Positions 41,352-50,370 of a stretch of DNA of 61,032 nt are shown here, one piece after another; within the stretch, counting starts at the first letter, position 1, and the number at the start of each line of letters is the position of its first letter. The stretch is from Candidatus Fimenecus excrementigallinarum (GTDB lineage: Bacteria > Bacillota > Clostridia > Oscillospirales > Acutalibacteraceae). The notes beneath the pieces were generated by a model. It searched no databases. It had not been told where the DNA came from and saw nothing but the letters and a program-made list of their open reading frames with translations. The stretch lies in the NCBI GenBank assembly GCA_018714805.1, contig DVMW01000001.1, forward strand, positions 1 to 61,032. Direction: 5' to 3'. Made by a program: the position numbers and the translations under genes.

Positions 41352-42799
41352 AGGGTTTGCGCAAAAAGGTCCGTGCCAATAAAAGCGGGATTACAAGGCG
41401 CTGGGTCGTCAATACGCTGTGCGTCATTGTCGTGATTCTTCTGCTGGTGACGGTGGTTTCCCTGTTTTTGTTCCGGGAGCAGTATTACGGCGCGGTGCGC
41501 GCGGCGCTGGACGCGCGCGCGACCGGCTATGTCCGCGCGTATTTCCAAAACGCTGCCGACGGCGACAGCTTTGACCGTCGCGCCAACGAATATGTTGAGG
41601 AATTTACGGACAAGGCGGTTATGGAGGTCTGGGTGATTGATGAAACCGGCAGCGTCATCGTTTCCTCCAGCGGCTTTTCCGCCGACGGCGAGCCGTTCCC
41701 CGACTATGACGCGGCGCTTGCGGCCGAAAGCGGGAAGGCGTTCTGGACGGGGCGCACCTCCTCGGGGGAGCATATTATGGCGCTCAGCTACCTGCTAAAG
41801 CCGCAGAGCGTGCAGAGCGGCGCCGTGCGCTACATCATTTCGCTTGCGGACATCGACAGCCAGCTTGTTACCGTAGCGGCATTGCTGTTTATGCTTTGCG
41901 CGGTGATTTTGGCGCTGATGACCATCTCGGGGCTTTACTTTGTGCGTTCAATCGTGCAGCCGGTCAAGCGTATCACGGAAACCGCGCAGCGCATTGCCGA
42001 CGGCGACTTGAGCGCCCGCATTGCGGGCGAGGAGCACGACGACGAGCTCGGGCGCTTAAGCGCGACCATCAACGACATGGCGCAGGAGCTCAACGAAACG
42101 GACCGGCTCAAAAATGAGTTTATTTCGACGGTCTCTCACGAGCTGCGCACCCCGCTGACGGCTATCCGCGGCTGGGGCGAGACGCTGCTCGCTTCCCCGG
42201 CGGAGGACACGCAGCTAATCCATAAGGGCCTGCAGGTCATGATAGGGGAGACCGAGCGGTTGTCCCAGCTTGTCGAGGAGCTGCTGGATTTTTCCCGCAT
42301 GGAGTCCGGGAAGCTTACGATGCGCATGGAGCGGTTCGACGTTTTTGCGGTGCTCACGCAGGCGCTGACGCTGTTCCACGAGCGCGCGCGGCGGGAGGCG
42401 ATTACGCTTTCCTTTTCCATAGACCGTGCGCAGGCGATGCTGTCCGGCGACCGTGACCGCATCAAGCAGGTGTTTGTCAACGTGCTGGACAATGCGTTTA
42501 AATACAACAGACCCGGCGGCGAGGTCTGCGTATGCGCAGAACACACGCCCCGGGCGGTTCGTATTACCGTTCGGGATACGGGCTGCGGCATTGCGGAGGC
42601 CGACTTGCCGCACGTTACAGAAAAATTCTATAAGGCAAATACAGCCGTCCGCGGGTCCGGGATTGGGCTTGCGGTGGTCCGCGAAATTATGGAGGCGCAC
42701 AACGGCTCGCTGGCGATTGAAAGTACTTTGGACGCCGGCACGACGGTGACGCTGTGTTTCCCAATTTCGCCGCAGGCGGATTTGCCGGAAGGAGCATAA
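41339..42799 (+). CDS. Membrane sensor histidine kinase
   Basis: 486 residues: TM1 at about 28-51, an extracellular sensor of about 130 residues with a PAS-like pattern (VWVIDETGSVIVSSSG), TM2 at about 180-205, HAMP, HisKA with phospho-His267 (SHELRTPLTAIRGWGE), and HATPase with DNAFKYNRPGG, DTGCGIAEADL and GSGIGLAVV. Complete and likely active; partner of the upstream regulator. PhoR/WalK/ResE-like by architecture, signal unknown. Confidence 0.93.
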   Translation: MDSLKGLRKKVRANKSGITRRWVVNTLCVIVVILLLVTVVSLFLFREQYYGAVRAALDARATGYVRAYFQNAADGDSFDRRANEYVEEFTDKAVMEVWVIDETGSVIVSSSGFSADGEPFPDYDAALAAESGKAFWTGRTSSGEHIMALSYLLKPQSVQSGAVRYIISLADIDSQLVTVAALLFMLCAVILALMTISGLYFVRSIVQPVKRITETAQRIADGDLSARIAGEEHDDELGRLSATINDMAQELNETDRLKNEFISTVSHELRTPLTAIRGWGETLLASPAEDTQLIHKGLQVMIGETERLSQLVEELLDFSRMESGKLTMRMERFDVFAVLTQALTLFHERARREAITLSFSIDRAQAMLSGDRDRIKQVFVNVLDNAFKYNRPGGEVCVCAEHTPRAVRITVRDTGCGIAEADLPHVTEKFYKANTAVRGSGIGLAVVREIMEAHNGSLAIESTLDAGTTVTLCFPISPQADLPEGA

Positions 42800-42801
42800 G
42801 T

Positions 42802-43914
42802 TTGGCAAAAAAGCAGAAAAAGGCCTGTCCGTACAGCTCTGTCGGCGGGCAGGCGCTGATTGAAGGCGTCATGATGCGCGGCCCGAAGGGTACGGCCATG
42901 GCCGTGCGCCTGCCGAGCGGCGAGATTGAGACGGAATACAAGGACACAAAGCCCTGGCGCGACAAATGCCGGCTGTTTCGCCTGCCGCTTATCCGCGGCA
43001 TCGTCGGCTTTGCCGAATCGCTTGTAACCGGCTACGGCTATCTCATGGAGTCCGCCGAAAAATCCACGCAGGGGCTTCCTCAGGAAGAGGAGGAGCTGTC
43101 CAAGGTCGACCGCTGGCTCAACGACCATCTCGGCGAAAAGATGATGCACGCGATTGGCTTCCTTGCCGCTATTCTCGGCTTCGGCCTTGCATTTTTCCTG
43201 TTCATGTGGCTGCCGACCTTTTTGGTGGACGTCGTGACCGGCGGGACGCTTTTGAAGTTCCACGCGCTGTTCGAGGGCCTTATCCGCGTCGTCATTTTCG
43301 TCCTGTATATGGTGCTTGTCTCCTTGATGAAGGACATCCGCCGCGTGTTTATGTACCACGGCGCGGAGCATAAGTCGATTTTCTGTTATGAGCACGGTCT
43401 GCCGCTTACGGTGGAGAACGTCCGCAAGCAAAAGCGTTTTCACCCGCGCTGCGGGACCAGCTTCATGTTCGTGATGATTTTGCTGAGCATCCTCTTGTCG
43501 TCGGCGCTTGTGCTGATTTTCCCGGGACTTGCCGAAATCAACCGCATTTTGTGGATTCTTCTGAAACTGCTGATTTTGCCGGTCGTCATGGGTATCGGCT
43601 ACGAGTTTATCCGCTATGCCGGCCGGCACGACAACCTGCTTGTGAAAATTCTGGCGGCGCCGGGGCTCTGGATGCAGCGCATCACGACGAAGGAGCCGAC
43701 GGACGACATTATTGAAGTCGGCATCGCCTCGCTGCAGGCCGTTTTGGACGAGCAGGCGCCCGCCGCGGCTGAGGAAGCGCCGGCAAAACCGGCTGCGTCG
43801 TCGGAAAATGCGGAAACGGAAGAACAGGCGCAGCAGCCACTAAGCGGAGAAACGGAAACGGTGCAGGAGGCGGCGGAGGCCCCGGATGCGCCGGAAAAGC
43901 CGGAGTCGACATGA
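42802..43914 (+). CDS. DUF1385 (YqhQ-like) membrane protein
   Basis: 370 residues from a TTG start at 42802 (AAGGAG 7 bases upstream; it begins two bases after the kinase stop). The N-terminus carries SVGGQALIEGVMMRGP, the signature of DUF1385; hydrophobic helices lie in the middle, the conserved MYHGAEHKSIFCYE and HPRCGTSF give a possible metal site, and an Ala/Glu/Pro-rich tail of about 60 residues ends the protein. Function unknown; clostridial members are usually next to prmC. Confidence 0.88.
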   Translation: MAKKQKKACPYSSVGGQALIEGVMMRGPKGTAMAVRLPSGEIETEYKDTKPWRDKCRLFRLPLIRGIVGFAESLVTGYGYLMESAEKSTQGLPQEEEELSKVDRWLNDHLGEKMMHAIGFLAAILGFGLAFFLFMWLPTFLVDVVTGGTLLKFHALFEGLIRVVIFVLYMVLVSLMKDIRRVFMYHGAEHKSIFCYEHGLPLTVENVRKQKRFHPRCGTSFMFVMILLSILLSSALVLIFPGLAEINRILWILLKLLILPVVMGIGYEFIRYAGRHDNLLVKILAAPGLWMQRITTKEPTDDIIEVGIASLQAVLDEQAPAAAEEAPAKPAASSENAETEEQAQQPLSGETETVQEAAEAPDAPEKPEST

Positions 43915-44747
43915 CGCTCGCGGAGGCCTATCTGCGGGGCGTGTCCGCGCTGGAAGCCGCCGGCGTCCCGGACGCCGCTTTTGACTGCGGGTGTTTGATT
44001 GCGTCGTTTTGCGGCTACACGCACGCGCAGCGGATTGCGCACGCCTCCGACCGGCTTTCGGAAACGGCTGCGCGTGACTTTCTGGAAGCCGTTCGCCGCC
44101 GTGCGGACGGCGAGCCGCTGCAATATATCCTCGGCGAATGGCCGTTTTTCGGCCGCGCGTTCTTAGTGGGGCGGGGGGTCTTGATTCCACGGCCGGAAAC
44201 GGAGCTTCTGGTCGAATATGCGCTTGCCGCCGTGTGTGCGCGCCAAGCGCCCGTCGTCTGGGACCTGTGCGCGGGCACGGGCTGTATCGGCCTGACGCTT
44301 GCGCTGGAAAAGCCGGATGCGCAGGTCTTCCTGCTGGAAAAATACCCGGACGCGTTTGCTTATCTTGAAAAAAACCGCGCGGCGCTGCACGCTTCCAACG
44401 CGACGCTTGTGCAGGCGAATGTTCTGGAGGGTGCGCCGGTGCTGCCCGCGCCCGATTTGATTGTATCCAATCCGCCCTACGTGCCGTCCGGCGAGCTTTG
44501 TGCGCTGCAAAAAGAGGTGCGCCGAGAACCGTCGTCGGCGCTTGACGGCGGCGCGGACGGGCTGGCGTTTTACCGCGCGCTTGCGCAGCGCTGGATTCCG
44601 GCGCTGAAAAAGGGCGGCACTCTCCTTGTGGAATGCGGCGACGGACAGGGCGCCGGCGTTGCGGCGCTGTTTGAAGCGCCCGCGCGTTCTGTCCGCGTGC
44701 GCTATGACGGAAATCGTATTGACAGATTTGTAGAAGTTACAGTATAA
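43911..44747 (+). CDS. prmC: Release factor glutamine methyltransferase PrmC
   Basis: Methylates the GGQ glutamine of peptide release factors. 278 residues: a helical N-terminal domain, SAM motif VWDLCAGTGCIGLTLA and catalytic VSNPPYVPS. It overlaps DUF1385 by 4 bases. prfA, often adjacent, is not in the window. Confidence 0.94.
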   Translation: MTLAEAYLRGVSALEAAGVPDAAFDCGCLIASFCGYTHAQRIAHASDRLSETAARDFLEAVRRRADGEPLQYILGEWPFFGRAFLVGRGVLIPRPETELLVEYALAAVCARQAPVVWDLCAGTGCIGLTLALEKPDAQVFLLEKYPDAFAYLEKNRAALHASNATLVQANVLEGAPVLPAPDLIVSNPPYVPSGELCALQKEVRREPSSALDGGADGLAFYRALAQRWIPALKKGGTLLVECGDGQGAGVAALFEAPARSVRVRYDGNRIDRFVEVTV

Positions 44748-44748
44748 T
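44719..44748 (+). promoter_or_regulatory. Promoter of the site-2 protease/scpAB operon
   Basis: TTGACA (44719-44724), 18-base spacer, TATAAT (44743-44748): consensus boxes overlapping the 3' end of prmC. Confidence 0.8.
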
Positions 44749-44778
44749 AAGATTTCAAGGAACTTTTTGGAGTACAGT

Positions 44779-45447
44779 ATGCTTTACACCATCCTGCGCA
44801 ACGGGTTTCATAACCCCATTACGCTGATTACCGGGATTTTTGCCTCGCTGTTCGTCGTGTTCTGCACCATGCCGGTGCACGAGTGCGCGCACGCCTTCAT
44901 GGCCAACCGGCTCGGCGACTCGACGGCGCGCCTTTCGGGGCGGATGTCCTTAAATCCCATGCGCCACATCGACCCGATGGGCGCGGTGATGCTTGTGCTT
45001 ATCGGCTTCGGCTACGCAAAGCCCGTGCCGGTCAACCCGCGGAACTTTAAAAATCCCAAGGCCGGCATGGCGCTGACGGCGCTGGCCGGACCCGGCGCAA
45101 ACCTTTTGATGGCGGTTGTGTTCATCTTTTTGCAGAACCTTGTCGGTATGCTGCCCGCTTCAAATGTGCTTGCGAGCGCGGTTTATACGTTTTTGCTCTA
45201 TGCGGCGATTATCAATTTGCAGCTGGCGGTTTTCAACCTGATTCCAATCCCGCCGCTCGACGGTTCCAGGCTTCTGCAGCTTCTGATTCCGTCAAAATAT
45301 TATTACAAATTCCTGCGGTACGAGCGGTACATCGTGCTGGTCGTCTTTTTGCTGCTGTTCCTCGGCGTGCTCAGCGGGCCGATTAGCGAAGCCGTCCTGT
45401 GGCTGTATGAAAAGCTGGATTTCATCATCGGCTTTCCGTTTCGGTAA
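44779..45447 (+). CDS. Site-2 protease family (M50) membrane metalloprotease
   Basis: 222 residues, four to six membrane helices. HECAH in TMPVHECAHAFMANR is the zinc HExxH, and the third ligand lies in LIPIPPLDGSR. It is the short stand-alone YwhC-like type without a PDZ domain. Substrate unknown; the gene commonly precedes scpA in clostridia. The ATG at 44779 has GGAG 6 bases upstream; the frame is open from TTG 44767. Confidence 0.9.
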   Translation: MLYTILRNGFHNPITLITGIFASLFVVFCTMPVHECAHAFMANRLGDSTARLSGRMSLNPMRHIDPMGAVMLVLIGFGYAKPVPVNPRNFKNPKAGMALTALAGPGANLLMAVVFIFLQNLVGMLPASNVLASAVYTFLLYAAIINLQLAVFNLIPIPPLDGSRLLQLLIPSKYYYKFLRYERYIVLVVFLLLFLGVLSGPISEAVLWLYEKLDFIIGFPFR

Positions 45448-45458
45448 GGTGCGCGTGC

Positions 45459-46199
45459 ATGGAACAGATTTCGTATAAGTTAGAGGTGTTCGAGGGTCCG
45501 ATGGACCTGCTTTTGCACCTGATTTCCAAGCATAAGCTGAATATTTACGACATCCCAATCCTGACGCTTGTTGAGCAGTACACCGACTATGTCAAGCGGA
45601 TGCAGGAGGAAGATATGTACGTGGCAAGCGCCTTTTTGGAAATGGCGGCGCGCCTCGTCTACATCAAGACCGTTTCGCTGCTGCCGGTGTATGAGGAAGC
45701 CGAAAAGCTCAAGCAGGAGCTGACCGGCGAGCTGATTGAGTACCGCGACTGCAAGCAAATGGCGCAAAAGCTCGCCGAACAGACCGAAGGCTTTGACCGG
45801 TTCGTGCGCGAACCCACACAGGTGGAGGCGGACCCGACCTACACGCGCCTGCATGAGCCCTCCGAGCTTTTCCGCGCCTATCTGCGCGCGGCCGGCAAGC
45901 GGCTGCGCAAATTGCCGCCGCCTGTGGAGGCGTTCCGCGGCATAGTCGCCACCAAGATTGTTTCGGTCGAGTCCAAGATTCGCTCGATTTACCAGACCCT
46001 GCGCAGCGGCGGCAGAAAGCAGCGGTTTTACCGGCTGTTTTCGGGCGCGCAGTCGCGTTCCGACCTTGTCGCGACATTTTTGGCGGTGCTGGAGCTTGCC
46101 AAAAGCAAAAAGGTGCGCATTGACGGCGACGGCAAATCGGCCGACGTCGAGCTGCTGACAGATGATTTTGGGGACTTCGGTTCCAAGGAATGGGGGTAA
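45459..46199 (+). CDS. scpA: Segregation and condensation protein A
   Basis: Kleisin subunit of the SMC condensin complex. 246 residues with N-terminal YKLEVFEGPMDLLLHLISKH and the middle AARLVYIKTVSLLP; the C-terminal winged helix binds the SMC head. The scpB gene follows after 6 bases. Confidence 0.96.
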   Translation: MEQISYKLEVFEGPMDLLLHLISKHKLNIYDIPILTLVEQYTDYVKRMQEEDMYVASAFLEMAARLVYIKTVSLLPVYEEAEKLKQELTGELIEYRDCKQMAQKLAEQTEGFDRFVREPTQVEADPTYTRLHEPSELFRAYLRAAGKRLRKLPPPVEAFRGIVATKIVSVESKIRSIYQTLRSGGRKQRFYRLFSGAQSRSDLVATFLAVLELAKSKKVRIDGDGKSADVELLTDDFGDFGSKEWG

Positions 46200-46205
46200 A
46201 CGCCA

Positions 46206-46769
46206 TTGGCGCAGGCAAAAAGACTGCTGGCCGCCGCGGAAGCAATCCTGTTTTCCGTCGGGGAACCGCTGGAGCTTTCCAAAATTGCACAGGCTCTGGA
46301 GATTGATGAAGAAGAGGCGCGGCAGACGCTTTTAAACCTGGCGGCGACGCTCGACGAGCGCGGCAGCGGCATATCGCTTCTCCGGCTCGGCAAGCAGTAC
46401 CAGCTGACGTCCCGGCCGGAATTTTCCGAGCAGGTGCGCGCCGTTCTGGAGGTTCGCCGCAACGCGCCGCTCTCGCAGGCAGCGTTTGAAGTGCTCGCGG
46501 TCATCGCCTACAACCAGCCGGTCACCAAGGCGTTTGTCGAGCAGGTGCGCGGCGTGGACTGTTCGGGCGTTATTGCGACGCTTTGCCAGAAAAAGCTGAT
46601 AGAAGAAAAGGGGCGGCTCGACCTGCCCGGCCGGCCGCTTGTATACGGCACAACGCCCGATTTTATGCGCTGTTTTTCCATTTCCTCGCTTGAGGAGCTT
46701 CCGAGTCTTCCGGAAAAGGAAACTCCCCCGGAGCCGGAATCCGACACGGCGGAATCGGAAGAATCGTAA
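46206..46769 (+). CDS. scpB: Segregation and condensation protein B
   Basis: 187 residues, two winged-helix domains (AAEAILFSVGEPLELSKIAQ; LSQAAFEVLAVIAYNQPVTK, VRGVDCSGVI). Starts at TTG behind GGGGGTAA. Dimerises and binds ScpA. An acidic Pro/Glu tail ends it. Confidence 0.95.
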   Translation: MAQAKRLLAAAEAILFSVGEPLELSKIAQALEIDEEEARQTLLNLAATLDERGSGISLLRLGKQYQLTSRPEFSEQVRAVLEVRRNAPLSQAAFEVLAVIAYNQPVTKAFVEQVRGVDCSGVIATLCQKKLIEEKGRLDLPGRPLVYGTTPDFMRCFSISSLEELPSLPEKETPPEPESDTAESEES

Positions 46770-46804
46770 CAACAGGAAACCGTTTACAGTCAGGAGGTGT
46801 CTCG

Positions 46805-47512
46805 ATGGTTGCGCTTTATATCCTCTTGGGGATTGTCTTGCTGCTGGTTTTGCTTTTAAGCGTCAAGGTCCGCGTGGATGCCGAATATTTCGATACGTTC
46901 CGCGCAAAGCTTCGCTGGGCGTTCCTCTCGTTCGACTTGTATCCCGCAAAACCGAAAAAGCCCAAAAAAGAGAAGCCAAAAAAGGAAAAACCGCAAAAGG
47001 AGGAGACGCCCGCTTCCGAGACGCCAAAGCCGAAAAAGCCGAACCCGCTGAAAACCTTTTATGAAAACCAGGGCTTTGCGGGCGTCAAGCAGCTGGTGCT
47101 TGACACGGCGGACGCGCTTGGCTCCTTAATGAAAAGCGTCAAAAAGCATTTGATTTTGGACGAGCTGTTTTTATTCCTCGTCATTTCGCGCGACCATGAC
47201 GCCGCCCGCACGGCGATAGAATACGGCGAGACCTGCCGGCAGATTTTCCCGGCGATGGGCTTTATCTGCTCCAACCTGCACGTTCGGAAATACGACGTGG
47301 AGATTGAGCCGGACTTTCTCGGAACCTTCAGCAGCGCGCAATTTTCCTTTTCGCTGTCGATTCGTCCGATTTTCCTGCTCAACGCCGTTTTGGTGCTTGC
47401 CGTTCGGATGCTGTTTAAAGTCGTTTTGAAGGTGCTGCGCGTAAAGCCCGCAAAGCCTTCTGACAATACAAACATAAACACGGAATCTATTCAAGGTGGT
47501 GCAACTGTATGA
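46805..47512 (+). CDS. DUF2953 protein
   Basis: 235 residues: an N-terminal membrane helix (about 3-21), a Lys/Pro/Glu-rich stretch (about 47-80), then a domain ending in a second hydrophobic segment (about 195-215). It matches DUF2953, whose B. subtilis relative YtfI lies next to ytfJ. The 4-base overlap with ytfJ supports a sporulation-linked role; no enzyme motif is visible. Confidence 0.8.
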   Translation: MVALYILLGIVLLLVLLLSVKVRVDAEYFDTFRAKLRWAFLSFDLYPAKPKKPKKEKPKKEKPQKEETPASETPKPKKPNPLKTFYENQGFAGVKQLVLDTADALGSLMKSVKKHLILDELFLFLVISRDHDAARTAIEYGETCRQIFPAMGFICSNLHVRKYDVEIEPDFLGTFSSAQFSFSLSIRPIFLLNAVLVLAVRMLFKVVLKVLRVKPAKPSDNTNINTESIQGGATV

Positions 47513-47958
47513 AAGAACAATCAGCAGCCGGAATCCTCGAGACGACGATTGAAAAGGTGAAAAACCTTGTCAGCGTCAGCACGATTATCGGCGACCCGAT
47601 GCAGCTGGAGGGCATGACGATTATCCCGGTTTCCAAGGTGACTTACGGCTTTGCATCCGGCGGCTCGGATTTTCCCTCGAAAAGCAACCAGGAAATTTTC
47701 GGCGGCGGCGGCGGCGCCGGTGTGACCATCACGCCCGTTGCCTTTTTGGTGATTGCGGACGGCGAAGTGACCATTAAGCACATCACGGCGTTTGACAATG
47801 CGGCGGAACGCGTGGTCAACCTGGTGCCCGAAATGTTTGACAAGGTGACCTCCGTCGTCAATAAGGCGAAGAAGGAAAAGGCGAAGGCGGCGCAGGATGC
47901 GGCGGACGACGCCCTTGTGAGCGCGACGATGGAAGAGCTCGCAAAACCGGAAGCGTAA
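47509..47958 (+). CDS. ytfJ: Spore protein YtfJ/GerW family
   Basis: 149 residues. VSTIIGDPMQLEGMTIIPVSKV, then a Gly-rich loop (EIFGGGGGAGVTITPVAFLV), as in GerW/YtfJ, a forespore-made protein needed for efficient germination in B. subtilis. A Lys/Ala-rich C-terminus follows. Coupled to DUF2953. Confidence 0.92.
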   Translation: MKEQSAAGILETTIEKVKNLVSVSTIIGDPMQLEGMTIIPVSKVTYGFASGGSDFPSKSNQEIFGGGGGAGVTITPVAFLVIADGEVTIKHITAFDNAAERVVNLVPEMFDKVTSVVNKAKKEKAKAAQDAADDALVSATMEELAKPEA

Positions 47959-48094
47959 AGAAATAGAAAAGACGCCATCTGCATATACTGTGTGCGGGGG
48001 TGCGGCCCGGCCGGCCCGCGCCCGCACACGACGGTGTTTTCCGCCCGGCAAGCGTTTTTGCCGGGCGAAAAACGGGTTATGGCAGGTGGTTTCG
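47959..48094 (+). promoter_or_regulatory. Leader region of the carboxypeptidase gene with two GC-rich hairpins
   Basis: GTGCGGG (47992-47998) can pair with CCCGCAC (48021-48027) around further GC palindromes, and a perfect 10-base-pair stem joins 48042-48051 to 48058-48067. Neither is followed by a T run. CATATACT (47982-47989) could be a -10 of sporulation-sigma type, but no good -35 is seen. Confidence 0.5.
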
Positions 48095-49240
48095 TTGCTG
48101 AAAAAATGGGTCTCGGCGCTGCTGTGCGCCGGGCTTTTGCTTGCGGCGCTGCCGACATACGGCGCCGGCGCCGCGCCGGACGATATTTCGGCGAAGGGCT
48201 GTGTCCTGATGGTGGCCGGAAGCGGGGAGGTGCTTTACGAAAAGGAAGCGCACACCCGTCTTTCCATGGCGAGCACTACCAAAATCATGACCGCGCTTCT
48301 GGCGCTGGAGAGCGGCGGCCTTGACCGGGAAATTGTGGTGACCGACGAAATGGTCCGCGTCGAGGGCACCTCCATAGGCCTTTTGCCGGGGGATACCATT
48401 TCCCTCTACACGCTGGTGGCCGGTATGCTGCTGGAATCCGGCAACGACGCCGCCAACGTAACGGCATATGTAGTGTCCGGCGGAATCGAGCCCTTCTTAG
48501 AGCTGATGAACGCCAAAGCCCGGGCGCTCGGCATGGAGAATACGCATTTTTCGACCGTGTCGGGGCTCGATGCAAAAGACCACTATTCCACGGCCTACGA
48601 CATGGCGCTTTTGGCGTGCGCCGCCATTGAAAACCCGGCGTTCCGCGCCATATGCGCGCAGGAGAGCGCGCGCGTCTCCTACGGCAATCCGCCGTACGCG
48701 CGTACGCTGCGCAACCACAACCGCCTTTTGGAGAGCTACGACGGCGCTTTCGGCGTCAAAACAGGCTTTACCAGGAAAAGCGGGCGGTGCCTGGTTTCCG
48801 CTGCCGAGCGCGGCGGGGTTACGCTGGTTGCCGTTACGCTGCACGCCCCGGACGACTGGGCGGACCATGAACAGCTGCTGGACTACGGGTTTTCCGTAAC
48901 GCGGGTGCTCGACGGCGAAACGCTTTGCGCGCCGCCGCAGGCAGTCGTTGTCGGCGGAGAAGCGGCGCACGTACAAACCGCGTTTGCGTCGCAGCCGGTC
49001 TTGCCTGTGACCGACCGCACGCCCGACGTGACGGCCGAGGTCTTTATGCAGCCGTTTTTATACGCGCCTGTGGATGCCGGCGACTGCGTCGGCACGGTTC
49101 GGTTCTATGCGGCGGGGCAGATGATTTTGGAAACGCCCCTGCTTGCGGCGGATGATGTCCCGGCACAGGCCGCGCCCGAAGCCGAGCCGGCAAAACCGTC
49201 GCTTTGGACGCGCATCCGGCAGTTTTTTGGACGGGAGTAA
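48095..49240 (+). CDS. D-alanyl-D-alanine carboxypeptidase (DacF/PBP5 family)
   Basis: Trims terminal D-Ala from peptidoglycan stem peptides outside the membrane. 381 residues from TTG at 48095 (AGGTGG 5 bases upstream): signal peptide LLKKWVSALLCAGLLLAALP, catalytic STTK, SGN and KTG boxes (SMASTTKIM, ESGNDAAN, GVKTGFT), then a beta C-terminal domain. All catalytic residues are kept. In B. subtilis relatives next to scpAB/ypu genes (dacB) or dacF act in sporulation, so a spore cortex role is plausible. Confidence 0.9.
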   Translation: MLKKWVSALLCAGLLLAALPTYGAGAAPDDISAKGCVLMVAGSGEVLYEKEAHTRLSMASTTKIMTALLALESGGLDREIVVTDEMVRVEGTSIGLLPGDTISLYTLVAGMLLESGNDAANVTAYVVSGGIEPFLELMNAKARALGMENTHFSTVSGLDAKDHYSTAYDMALLACAAIENPAFRAICAQESARVSYGNPPYARTLRNHNRLLESYDGAFGVKTGFTRKSGRCLVSAAERGGVTLVAVTLHAPDDWADHEQLLDYGFSVTRVLDGETLCAPPQAVVVGGEAAHVQTAFASQPVLPVTDRTPDVTAEVFMQPFLYAPVDAGDCVGTVRFYAAGQMILETPLLAADDVPAQAAPEAEPAKPSLWTRIRQFFGRE

Positions 49241-49241
49241 T

Positions 49242-49994
49242 ATGGCGGACGTAACAATCAAGCTACAAAAATATTTGGCGGACTGCGGCGTCGCCTCGCG
49301 CCGGAAATGCGAGGATTTGATTGCGGCGGGGGCGGTGCGCGTAAACGGCGCAAAGGCGCAGGTGGGCGACCGCATTGCGCCCGGAAAGGACCGTGTAACG
49401 GTAAACGGCCGGCCCGTAGCCGCCGCGGCGCAGAACGTTTACTATATGCTGCACAAGCCGCGCGGGTACATCACGACGATGCACGACGAAAAGGGTCGGA
49501 AGTGCGTGGCCGAGCTGATTCGCGACATCCCGCAGCGCGTGTACCCGGTCGGCAGACTGGACCGGGACTCGGAGGGGCTTTTGCTGCTCACGAACGACGG
49601 TGAATTTGCCAATTTGCTCGCGCATCCTTCCACGCACGTCCCCAAGACCTATCGCGTCACGGTGCGCGGCGGCGTTTCCGGCGAGCAGGTTTCGGCGCTC
49701 ATAGGCGGCGTACCGGTAGACGGGCGCGCAACGCTGCCGGCGGAGGTGCGGGTCGTTACGGCGGATGCCACGCGCACGGTTCTGGAGATTGTGCTGCGGG
49801 AGGGGCGCAACCGCCAAATCCGGAAAATGTGCGAAGCGGTCGGCCTGGAGGTCGTGCGGCTCAAGCGCACAAAAATCGGTTCCTTAAAGCTCGGAATGCT
49901 CAAGGCCGGCACGTGGCGGCCCCTGACGCAGGCGGAGGTTACCGCGCTGCGTGCAGCCGGCAAGAAAAGGAGGCGGCAGGATGCTGTTTTGTAA
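49242..49994 (+). CDS. rluB: Pseudouridine synthase, RluB type
   Basis: 250 residues: S4 domain (IKLQKYLADCGVASRRKCED), catalytic GRLDRDSEGLLLLTNDG, C-terminal GRNRQIRKMCEAVG and KIGSLKLG. Modifies 23S rRNA (position 2605 in E. coli). It starts two bases after the carboxypeptidase gene with GGGAG upstream. Confidence 0.92.
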   Translation: MADVTIKLQKYLADCGVASRRKCEDLIAAGAVRVNGAKAQVGDRIAPGKDRVTVNGRPVAAAAQNVYYMLHKPRGYITTMHDEKGRKCVAELIRDIPQRVYPVGRLDRDSEGLLLLTNDGEFANLLAHPSTHVPKTYRVTVRGGVSGEQVSALIGGVPVDGRATLPAEVRVVTADATRTVLEIVLREGRNRQIRKMCEAVGLEVVRLKRTKIGSLKLGMLKAGTWRPLTQAEVTALRAAGKKRRRQDAVL

Positions 49995-50370
49995 GCCGGA
50001 AACGAAAAAAGAGGCGATTTCGACCCTGTTCCCGGACGAGCCCTTGCGCACAAACGGCACATACGGGGCGTATACGGCGCTTGACGGCGATACGCCGGTC
50101 GGAAAGGCGCTTGTCCTGACGCACGGTACGCGTTGCACGGTTTTACGGCTTGCCGCTGCGAAAAACGACCCCGAAACGCGGGAGCTGCTTTTGCGCGCCT
50201 GCCTCCATTTTGCCGCGAACCGCGGCGCCTATTTCGCGCAATGCCGGCTGCTGGATTTAGAGGACACGCTTCTGTCGCTCGGCTTTCGCGAGCAGGACGG
50301 CGAATTTTCCGGCGATATCCCGACGCTGCTGACGGGCAGCTGCGGCCATTGCGCCGGGCATGGCGGTTGA
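49981..50370 (+). CDS. Small GNAT-like protein with CxxC-containing tail
   Basis: 129 residues, start ATG 49981 with AGGAGG upstream, inside the end of rluB. The pattern (GKALVLTHGTRCTVLRLAA, a helix RELLLRACLHFAANRG, then LLSLGFREQDGEFSGDIP) resembles a shortened GNAT acetyltransferase. The C-terminus is SCGHCAGHGG, a CxxC that could bind a metal or be redox-active. No close family is recognised. It is a conserved-looking gene between rluB and the yicC promoter. Confidence 0.65.
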   Translation: MLFCKPETKKEAISTLFPDEPLRTNGTYGAYTALDGDTPVGKALVLTHGTRCTVLRLAAAKNDPETRELLLRACLHFAANRGAYFAQCRLLDLEDTLLSLGFREQDGEFSGDIPTLLTGSCGHCAGHGG

